A stretch of 64,000 nt of DNA, taken from assembly GCA_963712715.1 (NCBI GenBank), contig CAVQJI010000042.1, positions 62,001 to 126,000 on the forward strand, in the 5' to 3' direction. The notes below the pieces were generated by a model. The model ran no database searches. It was not told the DNA's origin and saw only the letters and a list, made by a program, of their open reading frames with translations. Made by a program: the position numbers and the translations under genes. Source of the stretch: JAFEDN01 sp963712715. GTDB lineage: Bacteria; Pseudomonadota; Gammaproteobacteria; Coxiellales; Coxiellaceae. Shown here in pieces: positions 28,368 to 36,829 of this stretch (the first letter of the stretch is position 1; every line of letters starts with the position of its first letter).

Positions 28368-28912
28368 GTGTTGGATACCTCGGTTCGTTCTGTATGAATG
28401 ATAAAATGAATCAGGTCGTGTTTATCGTCGCTGTCAATAGTTTCCAGATTGACTTGTGAAAATAAATGACTTTTTTCCAGATTTTCCACGAATAATCCGA
28501 TATTTTCGGAATGATCCGCAACTCCCTGCAGATGTAGTGACGTTTCGATCCATAGGAGATTATTTAACTGAATATCGTTAGGTAAACCTTGTTGTAAAAA
28601 AGAAAATTCACGCCAAAATTCTTTCTGATGGAGTTCAACAGTTTGAATGAGTTGTATTTGTTGCGCGGTAATTTGATAACTTTCTGTCAATTTTTTATCA
28701 TCGTCCTCAATTTGCAGAGAATCGATCTTGTGATTTAACATCTGATTGCGCAATTGATAGCGGGTTGTTAAGGAATTTAAATAATGATGAATAGTTATCG
28801 TTATGATGAAGATAAAGGCTGCGGAGAATAATAAAAGCAAACCATACTGGTACAAATCGCGGCGTACCTGCGCTTCACGCCAGGGCAATAAATTAATACT
28901 CATAGATGGCAA
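28364..28912 (-). CDS. pilN: PilN-like type IV pilus alignment protein
   Basis: 182 residues. The start SINLLPWREAQVRRD is the well-known PilN N-terminus that binds PilM, followed by one membrane helix (LLLLFSAAFIFIITITIHHYL) and a periplasmic coiled-coil and ferredoxin-like domain. Overlaps pilM by 20 bases and pilO by 4. Confidence 0.9.
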   Translation of the reverse strand: MPSMSINLLPWREAQVRRDLYQYGLLLLFSAAFIFIITITIHHYLNSLTTRYQLRNQMLNHKIDSLQIEDDDKKLTESYQITAQQIQLIQTVELHQKEFWREFSFLQQGLPNDIQLNNLLWIETSLHLQGVADHSENIGLFVENLEKSHLFSQVNLETIDSDDKHDLIHFIIHTERTEVSNT

Positions 28913-29726
28913 GTCCTAAACTGCAAAATTCGTGGGGCATTACAGGAGAAGATATTTGCCATATTGCCGGATTCAGAGCGGCAGAATTTATGATTAACTG
29001 ATCTTCTGGTAAAGGCAAATTTTCATTGAGAAATACAATGTTTTCAAGCCTATATTGAGGGAAAAGACCGTGAAAAAATTGCAGCAAAGGTGTCAAAATT
29101 CCTGCAAGGGATTGAAGCGGTGTATGCGCGGTTCTTTTGGCGTAAATTAACTGGCCGTTCTCTGCAACTATAAATAATAGTTCAGTTGACTTTAACCAGA
29201 TAATAGCTTGGGGCTGCCCATGATCATAACCTTCAAAAGTGCAACCGAGCCGCGCCAGAGCCAGAATATCGATATCAACCGCACGCACCCGCAAACCTGC
29301 TTCCCGGCAGAGTTGAAACCAGGGAAGTATATTCTCTTTAGCTGCTGCGACGGCGCGAAAGCAATTTTGACGGCTGATGTTCGCCGGAAACGGACACGGT
29401 TCAAAATCCATGAGCCATTCACCGGCAGGCTTCCCAAACAAGGCAGGCGATTGTTGTTGTAAAAAAAGATAAATTTCCGGCAAAGTTAATGAAGAGTCGA
29501 GGTGAATTTCCTTCATCAGAACCTGGTTGTAGGGAACACTCAGGATAACATTACGAATTGCTTTGCCAATTGCGCGCCGCGCCTCCTTCAGGACGTGCGG
29601 CATTTTGTCCGCCGTCACTGGCAGGGAAAGAGTTTCTATTAATCGCCAGCCATTTTTTAATTTTGTCACAATGGCAAATTGTAATGTTTTTTCGGCTATT
29701 TCCAGCCCAACCCGACATTTCTTCAT
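28893..29726 (-). CDS. pilM: PilM-like actin-fold pilus assembly protein
   Basis: 277 residues, shorter than Pseudomonas PilM (about 350). Starts MKKCRVGLEIAEKTLQFAIV (actin-type phosphate-1 region) and includes RAVAAAKENILPWFQLCREAGLRVRAVDIDILALAR, typical of PilM/HofM. Cytoplasmic; binds the N-terminus of PilN. Divergent from ponA, the usual chromosomal place of the pilM-Q (hof) operon in gammaproteobacteria. Confidence 0.85.
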   Translation of the reverse strand: MKKCRVGLEIAEKTLQFAIVTKLKNGWRLIETLSLPVTADKMPHVLKEARRAIGKAIRNVILSVPYNQVLMKEIHLDSSLTLPEIYLFLQQQSPALFGKPAGEWLMDFEPCPFPANISRQNCFRAVAAAKENILPWFQLCREAGLRVRAVDIDILALARLGCTFEGYDHGQPQAIIWLKSTELLFIVAENGQLIYAKRTAHTPLQSLAGILTPLLQFFHGLFPQYRLENIVFLNENLPLPEDQLIINSAALNPAIWQISSPVMPHEFCSLGLAIYEY

Positions 29727-29820
29727 CCTTCAATTTTAAACAGAAACTTCTAACCCTCAATACCGGATTTTTCAGTAATTTTTTATTGATGTATGGGGAA
29801 AAAAACAAACTCCATTGTCA

Positions 29821-29892
29821 TGTCATTCCAGCGAAGGTTGGAATCCATGGCCTGCACGGGAAGAGTGGATTCCAGCTTTCGCTGGAATGACA
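29821..29892. repeat. Palindromic repeat, TGTCATTCCAGCG type
   Basis: TGTCATTCCAGCGAAGG..TTGGAATCCA and its complement TGGATTCCAGC..TTTCGCTGGAATGACA form a hairpin of about 28 paired bases. Located between divergent pilM and ponA. A single copy in the window. Confidence 0.75.
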
Positions 29893-30021
29893 CGTCGAGA
29901 ATCAGCATTTTGCCGACTTTTGGGTTCTTTCGCTAAAAAAAACTGAGAATTACTCTGGGTTCTTTTCCTTAAATTGTTCTGGACCTTGTGTTATTATATG
30001 CTTTTAAATAAAGATTAGAGA

Positions 30022-32418
30022 ATGAAGAATTTACTATCCGCTATCTTTCGAGCTATTGCCCGTTATTTCCTCGTGATTATAGGAACAATCGGTTTGCTGG
30101 CCGCCGGTCTTATTAGCTTTGGTGTTTTTATTGAAATGCAGCTTCCGGACGTGAATGTGTTAAAAGACTTTCACATGCAGGTCCCCTTGCGCATATATTC
30201 ACGCGAAGGTCAATTGATCGCTGAATATGGTGCGAGCCGTCGCGTCCCAGTCACTCTCGATCAGGTTCCCAGGCCGCTGATTCAGGCAATTTTAGCCACT
30301 GAAGATCAACGTTTTTATTCACATCCGGGCGTGGACTTTATAGGATTGTTCAGAGCGTTCAAGGTATTGTTAGGCACCGGGCAAAAAAGTCAGGGGGCCA
30401 GCACCATTACCATGCAGGTTGCACGCAATTTTTTTCTGAGTCATAAAAAAACTTATATTCGTAAAATCAGAGAGATATTTCTGGCGCTTAAAATTGAACG
30501 TACATTTAGTAAAGATAAAATACTCGAATTGTATCTGAACAGAGTTTATTTTGGTAATCATGCTTATGGCGTCGCCGCGGCAGCCAATGTTTATTACGGC
30601 AAGACCCTGAGCCAGCTCACTTTAGCGGAAATGGCGATGATAGCGGGATTACCTCAGGCCCCTTCAAGAAATAATCCTATCGCCCGGCCCCAGGCGGCGA
30701 CAGAGCGGCGTAATCATGTGTTGTTACGCATGCTGGGGGTGGGAGAGATCACTAACACTCAGTACCAGCAGGCTGTCCACGAAGTCGATAAGGCCAGTTA
30801 TCATGGTCCCCTGGTGGTAGTCAACGCGCCTTACGTAGGAGAAATGGTACGCCAATATATGGTGCAGCAGTACGGAGAAGTTGTTTATGACCAGGGCTAC
30901 AGCGTTTACACAACACTCTCCGGAGATTTACAGAACGCAGCGGATAAGGACCTCGAAGAAGGCCTGGTGAATTATAGCGAGCGCCACGGTTACCACCCTG
31001 CCACAGAGACATTGGATCAAAGTCAGCCCTCCTGGAAAAGTCTCTGGCTGCAAAAATTGAGTCAGTTATCGCTAACCAATAACCTGTTGCAGCCGGCTGC
31101 GGTTATCCAGGTAGACAGGCAGAGCATTCGGGCATTACTGGCTGACGGCAGTACGATTTTGATTCCCTGGAAGGGGCTTTCCTGGGCTGCTCCGGCATTG
31201 GATAATGGCGCCAGAGGAGTCTTACCCCAGCGGGCGGACGGACTTGCTAAAACTGGCGATATCATCTGGGTGAAGCAGGACGCAGACAGCTGGCGGCTGG
31301 AGACGCTGCCCCAAATTCAGGGAGCCTTGATTTCTCTCAACCCGCAAAATGGCGCCATATTAGCGCTGGTGGGCGGATTCGATTTTAGTCTGAGTGAATT
31401 TAATCGCGTTACCCAGGCGCAACGGCAGCCTGGGTCGGTGTTTAAGCCATTTATATATTCGGCGGCTTTAAACAATGGTTTTACTCTGGCCAGCACGATC
31501 AATGACGCGCCCGTGGTGATGAGTGATACAGGGGAAGATAAAATCTGGCGACCCCGCAACGACAGCCGCCAATTTTCCGGCATGACCCGTTTACGTGAAG
31601 GTTTGGTGCGTTCTCTGAATGTGGTATCGATTCGATTACTACAAAACGTCGGCATTCCGGCAACTATCAATTTTGTGCAACGCTTTGGTTTTGATCCTGA
31701 ACACTTACCGAAAACGTTATCACTGGCGCTGGGAACGGGACTTACTTCGCCAATGGGTGTAGCCACCGGCTACAGCGTTTTCGCCAATGGTGGTTATCTG
31801 ATCACACCCTATTACATCGATCATATTGTCGGAAGAGATCATCAAATTGTATTTCAGGCTAATCCGGCACAGGCTTGTGCACCCTGTATTACCAATCCAG
31901 AGGCCGCACAAACCCAGACTCATGTCGCGCCACAGGCGATTGATCCGCAGAACGCTTATCTGATCACTCAGGCTCTGCAGGATGCCATTGTAAACGGTAC
32001 CGGTCAGGCCGCAAAAGCATTACAACGGCCGGATATTGCCGGAAAGACCGGTACCACCAACAATAAAATTGATGCCTGGTTTTCGGGTTTTAACAGTCAG
32101 GTGTTAACCACGGTATGGATTGGCTATGATGATTTAACTCCCACACATGAGTATGGTGGGGAAGTGGCATTAGCGATATGGATTGAATTTATGCGCACGG
32201 CGCTGGCAGGAATGCCGCAGAGCACCCTGCCTCAGCCTCCTGGCGTTGTCACCGCGCGTATTGATCCAGACACTGGGCTGCTGGCGAATGCACTTCAACA
32301 AAACGCCATTTTTGAAATATTCCGCGAAGGTTCCGAACCTCACACTCAGGCCCCGGCGCCAGCCGCCGGGTCATCCTCCGAAACCGGCAGCATGGCCGAC
32401 CAGGGTAATATTTTTTGA
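30022..32418 (+). CDS. mrcA: Penicillin-binding protein 1A
   Basis: Bifunctional class A PBP (ponA), 798 residues. Membrane anchor at about 10-35, transglycosylase domain with EDQRFYSHPGVDFIGL near 94, GASTITMQVARNFFLS near 124 and RKIREIFLALKIE; PCB/OB region; transpeptidase with SVFK (catalytic serine near 472), SLN near 532 and KTGTT near 675. Makes and cross-links peptidoglycan in the periplasm. Divergent from the pilM operon as in many gammaproteobacteria. Tail is proline/alanine rich. Confidence 0.96.
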   Translation: MKNLLSAIFRAIARYFLVIIGTIGLLAAGLISFGVFIEMQLPDVNVLKDFHMQVPLRIYSREGQLIAEYGASRRVPVTLDQVPRPLIQAILATEDQRFYSHPGVDFIGLFRAFKVLLGTGQKSQGASTITMQVARNFFLSHKKTYIRKIREIFLALKIERTFSKDKILELYLNRVYFGNHAYGVAAAANVYYGKTLSQLTLAEMAMIAGLPQAPSRNNPIARPQAATERRNHVLLRMLGVGEITNTQYQQAVHEVDKASYHGPLVVVNAPYVGEMVRQYMVQQYGEVVYDQGYSVYTTLSGDLQNAADKDLEEGLVNYSERHGYHPATETLDQSQPSWKSLWLQKLSQLSLTNNLLQPAAVIQVDRQSIRALLADGSTILIPWKGLSWAAPALDNGARGVLPQRADGLAKTGDIIWVKQDADSWRLETLPQIQGALISLNPQNGAILALVGGFDFSLSEFNRVTQAQRQPGSVFKPFIYSAALNNGFTLASTINDAPVVMSDTGEDKIWRPRNDSRQFSGMTRLREGLVRSLNVVSIRLLQNVGIPATINFVQRFGFDPEHLPKTLSLALGTGLTSPMGVATGYSVFANGGYLITPYYIDHIVGRDHQIVFQANPAQACAPCITNPEAAQTQTHVAPQAIDPQNAYLITQALQDAIVNGTGQAAKALQRPDIAGKTGTTNNKIDAWFSGFNSQVLTTVWIGYDDLTPTHEYGGEVALAIWIEFMRTALAGMPQSTLPQPPGVVTARIDPDTGLLANALQQNAIFEIFREGSEPHTQAPAPAAGSSSETGSMADQGNIF

Positions 32419-32473
32419 CAGCAACCTTCGTTATCGCTGGTATCAAGGCATTCCATGCTCCGTCAATATTTTA

Positions 32474-32505
32474 ACCTAAATTAATCAGTTGCCACCTACT
32501 GCGAT
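32474..32505. repeat. Family B repeat, single arm
   Basis: CCTAAATTAATCAGTTGCCA followed by CCTACTGCGA matches the left arm of the element at 55020-55201. No clear right arm follows; the remnant sits between the convergent ponA and the next gene. Confidence 0.7.
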
Positions 32506-32520
32506 GACTATCTTCTGCCT

Positions 32521-32961
32521 TCAGCGAGAATTGTTAACCGGTTGGGCGATGAGACGGCCTTTACAGTCGCGGGTGCTCCACACGCCGTCGGCGACGCCGT
32601 TGCCGGTTAATTGCTGAAGATGGATGAACATGCGGGTATACCATGAGCGATCAGGGTCTAATTGTCTGGAAATCACCGCGTCAATTTTCGTAAAAAAGAG
32701 TTCATTTTCCTGCTGGGTTTGGATATTCCGGTATTTAACCAGTATTCCATTTTGAGCTTTGACTCCTTCCTGTTCCATTTTTTGGATGGGCGCTTCGTAA
32801 ATATCGGGTGAAAATCGCTGACAAAATTCGACAGGAGCATTGAGCCGGGACGGTATTGCCGAAATGAAAGTTACTTTCCAGACGGAATTCTCCGCGAGTG
32901 CGGCAGTTGAGAATAACCCTAAAAAAATCGCACATGACCAGACTATCTTTTTTGTTCGCAT
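32521..32961 (-). CDS. Hypothetical exported protein
   Basis: 146 residues with a clear signal peptide (MRTKKIVWSCAIFLGLFSTAALA) and cleavage after ALA. The mature protein of about 123 residues has two cysteines (EFCQRF and TRDCKGR) that could form a disulfide. No known domain recognised; no homologue named. Convergent with ponA and monocistronic by context. Confidence 0.75.
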   Translation of the reverse strand: MRTKKIVWSCAIFLGLFSTAALAENSVWKVTFISAIPSRLNAPVEFCQRFSPDIYEAPIQKMEQEGVKAQNGILVKYRNIQTQQENELFFTKIDAVISRQLDPDRSWYTRMFIHLQQLTGNGVADGVWSTRDCKGRLIAQPVNNSR

Positions 32962-33060
32962 AGCAATTCACCTCTATTATTTAAGGAATATATTAATTGT
33001 TTTTCATTATTCCGTCATCAATATCCACTCGGAGTATCACCATGGAATTGAGATGTAATG

Positions 33061-33081
33061 ATAAGTATTTTATATACTTAT
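33061..33081. promoter_or_regulatory. Palindrome upstream of the HipA-HIRAN pair, possible operator
   Basis: ATAAGTA and TACTTAT arms of 7 bases around a 7-base centre, 55 bases before the hipA-like ATG and just upstream of a TATAGT that could be a -10. Such sites often bind toxin-antitoxin regulators, but no HipB-like gene is visible. Confidence 0.3.
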
Positions 33082-33135
33082 TGTGTTATGTTATAGTATG
33101 ATACAAAGGTGATCTGATATGGAGTTTCGGAAATT

Positions 33136-34153
33136 ATGGAAATAAAGCAATTGGCTAACCAGGCTGTAGATGTCAGTGACTGGATAAGGGATGAAGAGTT
33201 CGCAGAACATCCAGAAGGGGCGCGCGATAAAGCTCTCTTGTACTGCCCATCATCGAGGCCTTTGATTTTTTAAAGGCTAATCGGCGATACCTATTTAAAC
33301 TTTCTTCTTATCGTTATCCTGATCAATTTTGGATGGAAATTTTGGCGTATCTTCTTGGCGCTGAAATGAATGTATTAGTTCCGCCAGCGTTTGTAGCTTA
33401 CGATAGTAAAAAAAAACAATCCGGTGCTTTAATTGAGTGGTTTTTAGAAAAAATATCCGATGATACTTTAGAAAGATTATTTCCTCGTGATGGTGATGAC
33501 GCTGAAAAGATAATTTTTATGTTAGACGAAAATCATATTCCTGGAGGGGATTATTGTCAGAAATATATATCTAACTTTGATAGAAAAAAGGTAAAGAACA
33601 TAATTTTCAAACAGTCTCTCAAATTTTTGAAGATATAAATAAAGAGTACCCGGGGATAGAATGGAAAAATTATTGGGCAAAGACGCTAGCATTTGATGCG
33701 CTTATTGGTAATACAGATAGACATCAGGATAATTGGGGGATTATTGAAACACCTTTTCGTCGTGGAACGTCAAAAATGCGCATTTCTCCTGTGTTTGATA
33801 ATGGAACAAGTATGGGACATGAGATTTTCCCTCATAAATTTGAGTATTATTCACATACCGAGAATATTAAAAAATATGTATTAAAAGGTCAGCATCACAT
33901 GAAATGGGCAAGGGAAGATATTTCTGGAACTGGACATTTGGAAATGCTTAAAAAAATCATTGAGGTGTATCCTGAAACGCGTCAGTCAATATTAGAATGC
34001 TTAAAAAAGGTTGGTTACGAACAATTTAAACATACTCTTCTATTGCTTGCTAGTTTTAATGTTCCGGTTCAACTAACTGTTGAAAGGAGTGGGTTTATGT
34101 TAAAATTATTAACATTTAGACATACTTATTTATTGAATGAATTAGAGAAATAA
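33136..34153 (+). pseudogene. HipA-like kinase, two frameshifts
   Basis: Serine/threonine kinase of the HipA C-terminal family, about 340 codons after repair. Readable pieces: MEIKQLANQAVDVSDWIRD..GARDKALLYCP, then FLKANRRYLFKLSSYRYPDQFWMEILAYLLGAE with VPPAFVAY, and after the second break FEDINKEYPGIEW, the catalytic loop GNTDRHQDNWGII and the metal-binding SPVFDNGTSMG. Breaks: near 33250 (CCC needs one more C) and near 33593 (a run of six A needs one more). The DNA is markedly more AT-rich than its neighbours, as is the next gene, suggesting acquisition. No HipB antitoxin is adjacent. Could be a decayed toxin, or an intact gene with sequence errors. Confidence 0.7.
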
Positions 34154-34156
34154 AAA

Positions 34157-34867
34157 ATGCACTTTATTGAACATATTATAGAACCGAAGAAGCTTTTGTT
34201 GGCTTGGCAATCATCAGACGAGCAACACCGTACAAGGTATATTGTAGCGGAACTTTTTCGTACCCAAGAAAATAAAATTGATCTGATTTATTTAAAAAAT
34301 TCTCAAGATTTTTATAATGCTAAGGAAAAAGGGTTTGAGTCGTATCTTGCATTTAATGATGTTAATGAAATTCATCATGATGTGTTAGATGCTTTTATGC
34401 GTCGTTTACCACCCAGAACGAGAGGTGATTTTTCTCAGTATATGCAAAGATTAAGGCTTCATCCTGATGCTCAATTAAGTGATTTTGCTCTTTTAGGTTA
34501 TTCTGGTGCGAAGTTGCCATCTGATGGATTTTCCATTATCGATCCTTTTTATGATGTAGATACTTCTTTTGAACTTTTGCTAGAAGCGGCTGGATTTAGA
34601 CATGTACAAAAAAATCATGATGAAATAAAAATTTATGATAGAGCAAATTTTTCTCAAAACTTTAATCAAAATACTCAAGAAGAGGCTGTTGAAATAATGA
34701 TTAACCAGAAGCTCATTGGTTATGTTAATCGTGGGCTTTTGCCTTCATTTCTCATGTGGCTCGAACAAAACCGAGTCATTGATGCCTGGATAGAAAAAAT
34801 AAACGGAAGTCCAGGAAAGCCTAGTATATATCTTTATGTCAAAGTTTCTTCTATAAGAAAATTATGA
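34157..34867 (+). CDS. HIRAN-like domain protein, partner of the HipA-like kinase
   Basis: 236 residues. Starts 3 bases after the kinase stop, so translationally coupled. The pattern DAFMRRLPPRTRGDFSQYMQRL..PDAQLSDFALLGYSGAKLPSDGF..IDPF and the tail LIGYVNRGLLPSFLMWLEQNRVIDAWIEKING resembles the HIRAN-containing proteins that sit beside HipA-type kinases in bacteria; I rely on remembered motif shape, so it is a tentative call. HIRAN domains bind DNA 3' ends in eukaryotes; the bacterial role is unclear. AT-rich like the kinase gene. Confidence 0.5.
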   Translation: MHFIEHIIEPKKLLLAWQSSDEQHRTRYIVAELFRTQENKIDLIYLKNSQDFYNAKEKGFESYLAFNDVNEIHHDVLDAFMRRLPPRTRGDFSQYMQRLRLHPDAQLSDFALLGYSGAKLPSDGFSIIDPFYDVDTSFELLLEAAGFRHVQKNHDEIKIYDRANFSQNFNQNTQEEAVEIMINQKLIGYVNRGLLPSFLMWLEQNRVIDAWIEKINGSPGKPSIYLYVKVSSIRKL

Positions 34868-34963
34868 TTTGTAATTTATATATTCATATCATGGTGTTTA
34901 ATAGGATATGGGTAGACAGGGAGGCTTGGCATACAAAAATGGAGTTGCAGGAATGCCTGCGTG

Positions 34964-35527
34964 CTATCGCAATGGCGCGGATTGAACAAGTTCGTAAACC
35001 AGGCTGGCGGTGCTTTGTTGACGGATTATTGTCCAGCCGGCGGGCAGTGTCAGGGTCAGATTTTTTTCCATTTCCAGGTAAACAAGTCCACCAGGTTTAA
35101 GTGATTCTGACGATGCCAGCCAGTCAATGGTTGCCGGCAATAAATTTTGATGGAATGGCGGATCTAAAAAAATAATATCGAAGGGAGTATTCGGTAAAGA
35201 GGGAACCCGCCGGGGAGCCTGGCCGCGAATAATGGCGAATTGACTCGATGTCATCGCTAATTTCACGGCATTCACGCGTAATCCGGAAAGCGCCTGTGGA
35301 TGACTGTCGACAAAACAACTAAATCGGGCGCCCCGCGATAATGCTTCAAAACCCAAAACGCCGCTGCCGGCAAATAAATCCAGACAGGTTGCGCCGTTGA
35401 TAAAGGGCATTAACCAGTTAAATAAAGTTTCTCTTATCCGGTCCTGCGTGGGTCGTAATCCTGGAATATCCGGAAAATAAATTCGCCGGCTCCGCCACTC
35501 GCCGCCAATAATCCGCACCGATTGCAC
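34964..35527 (-). CDS. rsmD: RsmD, 16S rRNA (guanine966-N2)-methyltransferase
   Basis: 187 residues. RIIGGEWRSRRIYFPDIPGLRPTQDRIRETLFNWL is the family N-terminus; SAM motif I CLDLFAGSGVLGFEALSRGA at about 49-68; catalytic IIFLDPPFHQ near 117-126. Methylates G966 of 16S rRNA. GTG start directly follows the TAA stop of the upstream M16 gene, so it is coupled to the peptidase genes. Confidence 0.94.
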   Translation of the reverse strand: MQSVRIIGGEWRSRRIYFPDIPGLRPTQDRIRETLFNWLMPFINGATCLDLFAGSGVLGFEALSRGARFSCFVDSHPQALSGLRVNAVKLAMTSSQFAIIRGQAPRRVPSLPNTPFDIIFLDPPFHQNLLPATIDWLASSESLKPGGLVYLEMEKNLTLTLPAGWTIIRQQSTASLVYELVQSAPLR

Positions 35528-36829
35528 TTATTGTCCGACAGTGACAGTGAGTAATTGATCGGGCTTTACCGTCGCCTGAAATGCCTGCTTGACCTCTGCG
35601 GGGGTTACCGCATTCACTTTGCTTTGATACGTGTCCAGGTAGTCCAGGGGGCGCTCATTAATAGCCATTTGCGTCAAAACATTGGTTATTTGACTATTAG
35701 TGGCCAAAGTCAATGGAAAATGATTAATGATATACTGCCTGGTCAATTGTAATTTTTCCGGCTCCGGACCCTGAGTGACAAATTTCTGCAGTACCTCTTG
35801 GGTGATCTTCAGCGCGGTGGTTTTTTTGGCCGTACGGGTTTGCAGCGAGATCATAAAAGGGCCGCGGTAAGACATGAGTATAAATCCGCTGGATGCTCCA
35901 TAAGCCAGTCCGCCCTGATTTCGCACATGCTCGAAGAGCTCGGAGGCCATGGGCAACTGTCCCAATAAGTAATTACCCACCATTAAGGGAAAATACTCGC
36001 TATTTTGACGATCGATACCGAGCTGACCGGTGATTATGCTGGTTTGCTGGGAAGGAAATTTCAGAGCATAAAGCGCGGAGGTGGTTAAATTTTTTGCCTG
36101 AGCCAACGCTGGGGCAGGTGTGCCTTTGGGCAGCACCTCCATTAATTGAGCGGCGATTTGCTCAGCGATGGGTCGCTGCAAATTCCCCACCAAAATAATT
36201 TTGGCATCACTGCTGTTGAAAAAACGCTGATAAAATTCCTGCACTTGCGAGCGAGTGATTGCCGTGACGGTGGATGGATTTCCCAGAATAGCATGTCCGT
36301 AAGGTTGATCTGGGTAAAGATGACTAAAAAACGCATTCTTAGCTACCTCGTAAGGATCCTGTTGCTCTTGACGGATAGCAGCCAGCGTTTGCTGTTTTAA
36401 GCGGGACAGAGCAGAGTCGGGAAAATTTGCCTGACCCAGAATCTCATTAAACATTTTTAATGCCGGCGTTAAATATTGAGAGTCACTTAAGCTGCGCAAA
36501 CCCAATATAGTCACGTCGCGATCGGTGTCACACTCGTATTGAGCGCCAGTTAGCTCGAGCGCGTCAGCAATCTGATCGGCATTATGTGCTTTTGTGCCTT
36601 CGTTCAATGCCGCTGCGGTCAGGCTGGCGATTCCCCATTGATTCTGATCGTAAGCGGAGCCAGCGGTGAAAATTACCCGGACGTCCACCATGGGCAAATC
36701 TGGGGCCTCCACAAAATACACCGGCGTGCCTTGCGGAGTTTGCCAATACTGGATGTGTTCTGCCGTAGCGGTCAGGCAAATCAAGCCGCATAATAACCCG
36801 GAGATTTTAATGAACAATTGACGAAGCAT
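35528..36829 (-). CDS. M16 family zinc-peptidase-like protein, non-catalytic subunit
   Basis: 433 residues with signal peptide (LLCGLICLTATAEH). Insulinase fold, but the zinc motif HxxEH is missing: the corresponding helix reads GIASLTAAALNEGTK. It keeps the R/Y-type glycine loop region (NQGGLAYGASSGF). Such proteins pair with an active M16 subunit, here encoded immediately upstream with a 23-base overlap. Periplasmic. Confidence 0.88.
   Translation of the reverse strand: MLRQLFIKISGLLCGLICLTATAEHIQYWQTPQGTPVYFVEAPDLPMVDVRVIFTAGSAYDQNQWGIASLTAAALNEGTKAHNADQIADALELTGAQYECDTDRDVTILGLRSLSDSQYLTPALKMFNEILGQANFPDSALSRLKQQTLAAIRQEQQDPYEVAKNAFFSHLYPDQPYGHAILGNPSTVTAITRSQVQEFYQRFFNSSDAKIILVGNLQRPIAEQIAAQLMEVLPKGTPAPALAQAKNLTTSALYALKFPSQQTSIITGQLGIDRQNSEYFPLMVGNYLLGQLPMASELFEHVRNQGGLAYGASSGFILMSYRGPFMISLQTRTAKKTTALKITQEVLQKFVTQGPEPEKLQLTRQYIINHFPLTLATNSQITNVLTQMAINERPLDYLDTYQSKVNAVTPAEVKQAFQATVKPDQLLTVTVGQ

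Noticed and set aside
34864..35100. Rightward frame after the HIRAN-like gene
   Set aside because: Most of it lies antisense to rsmD, which has full motif support.
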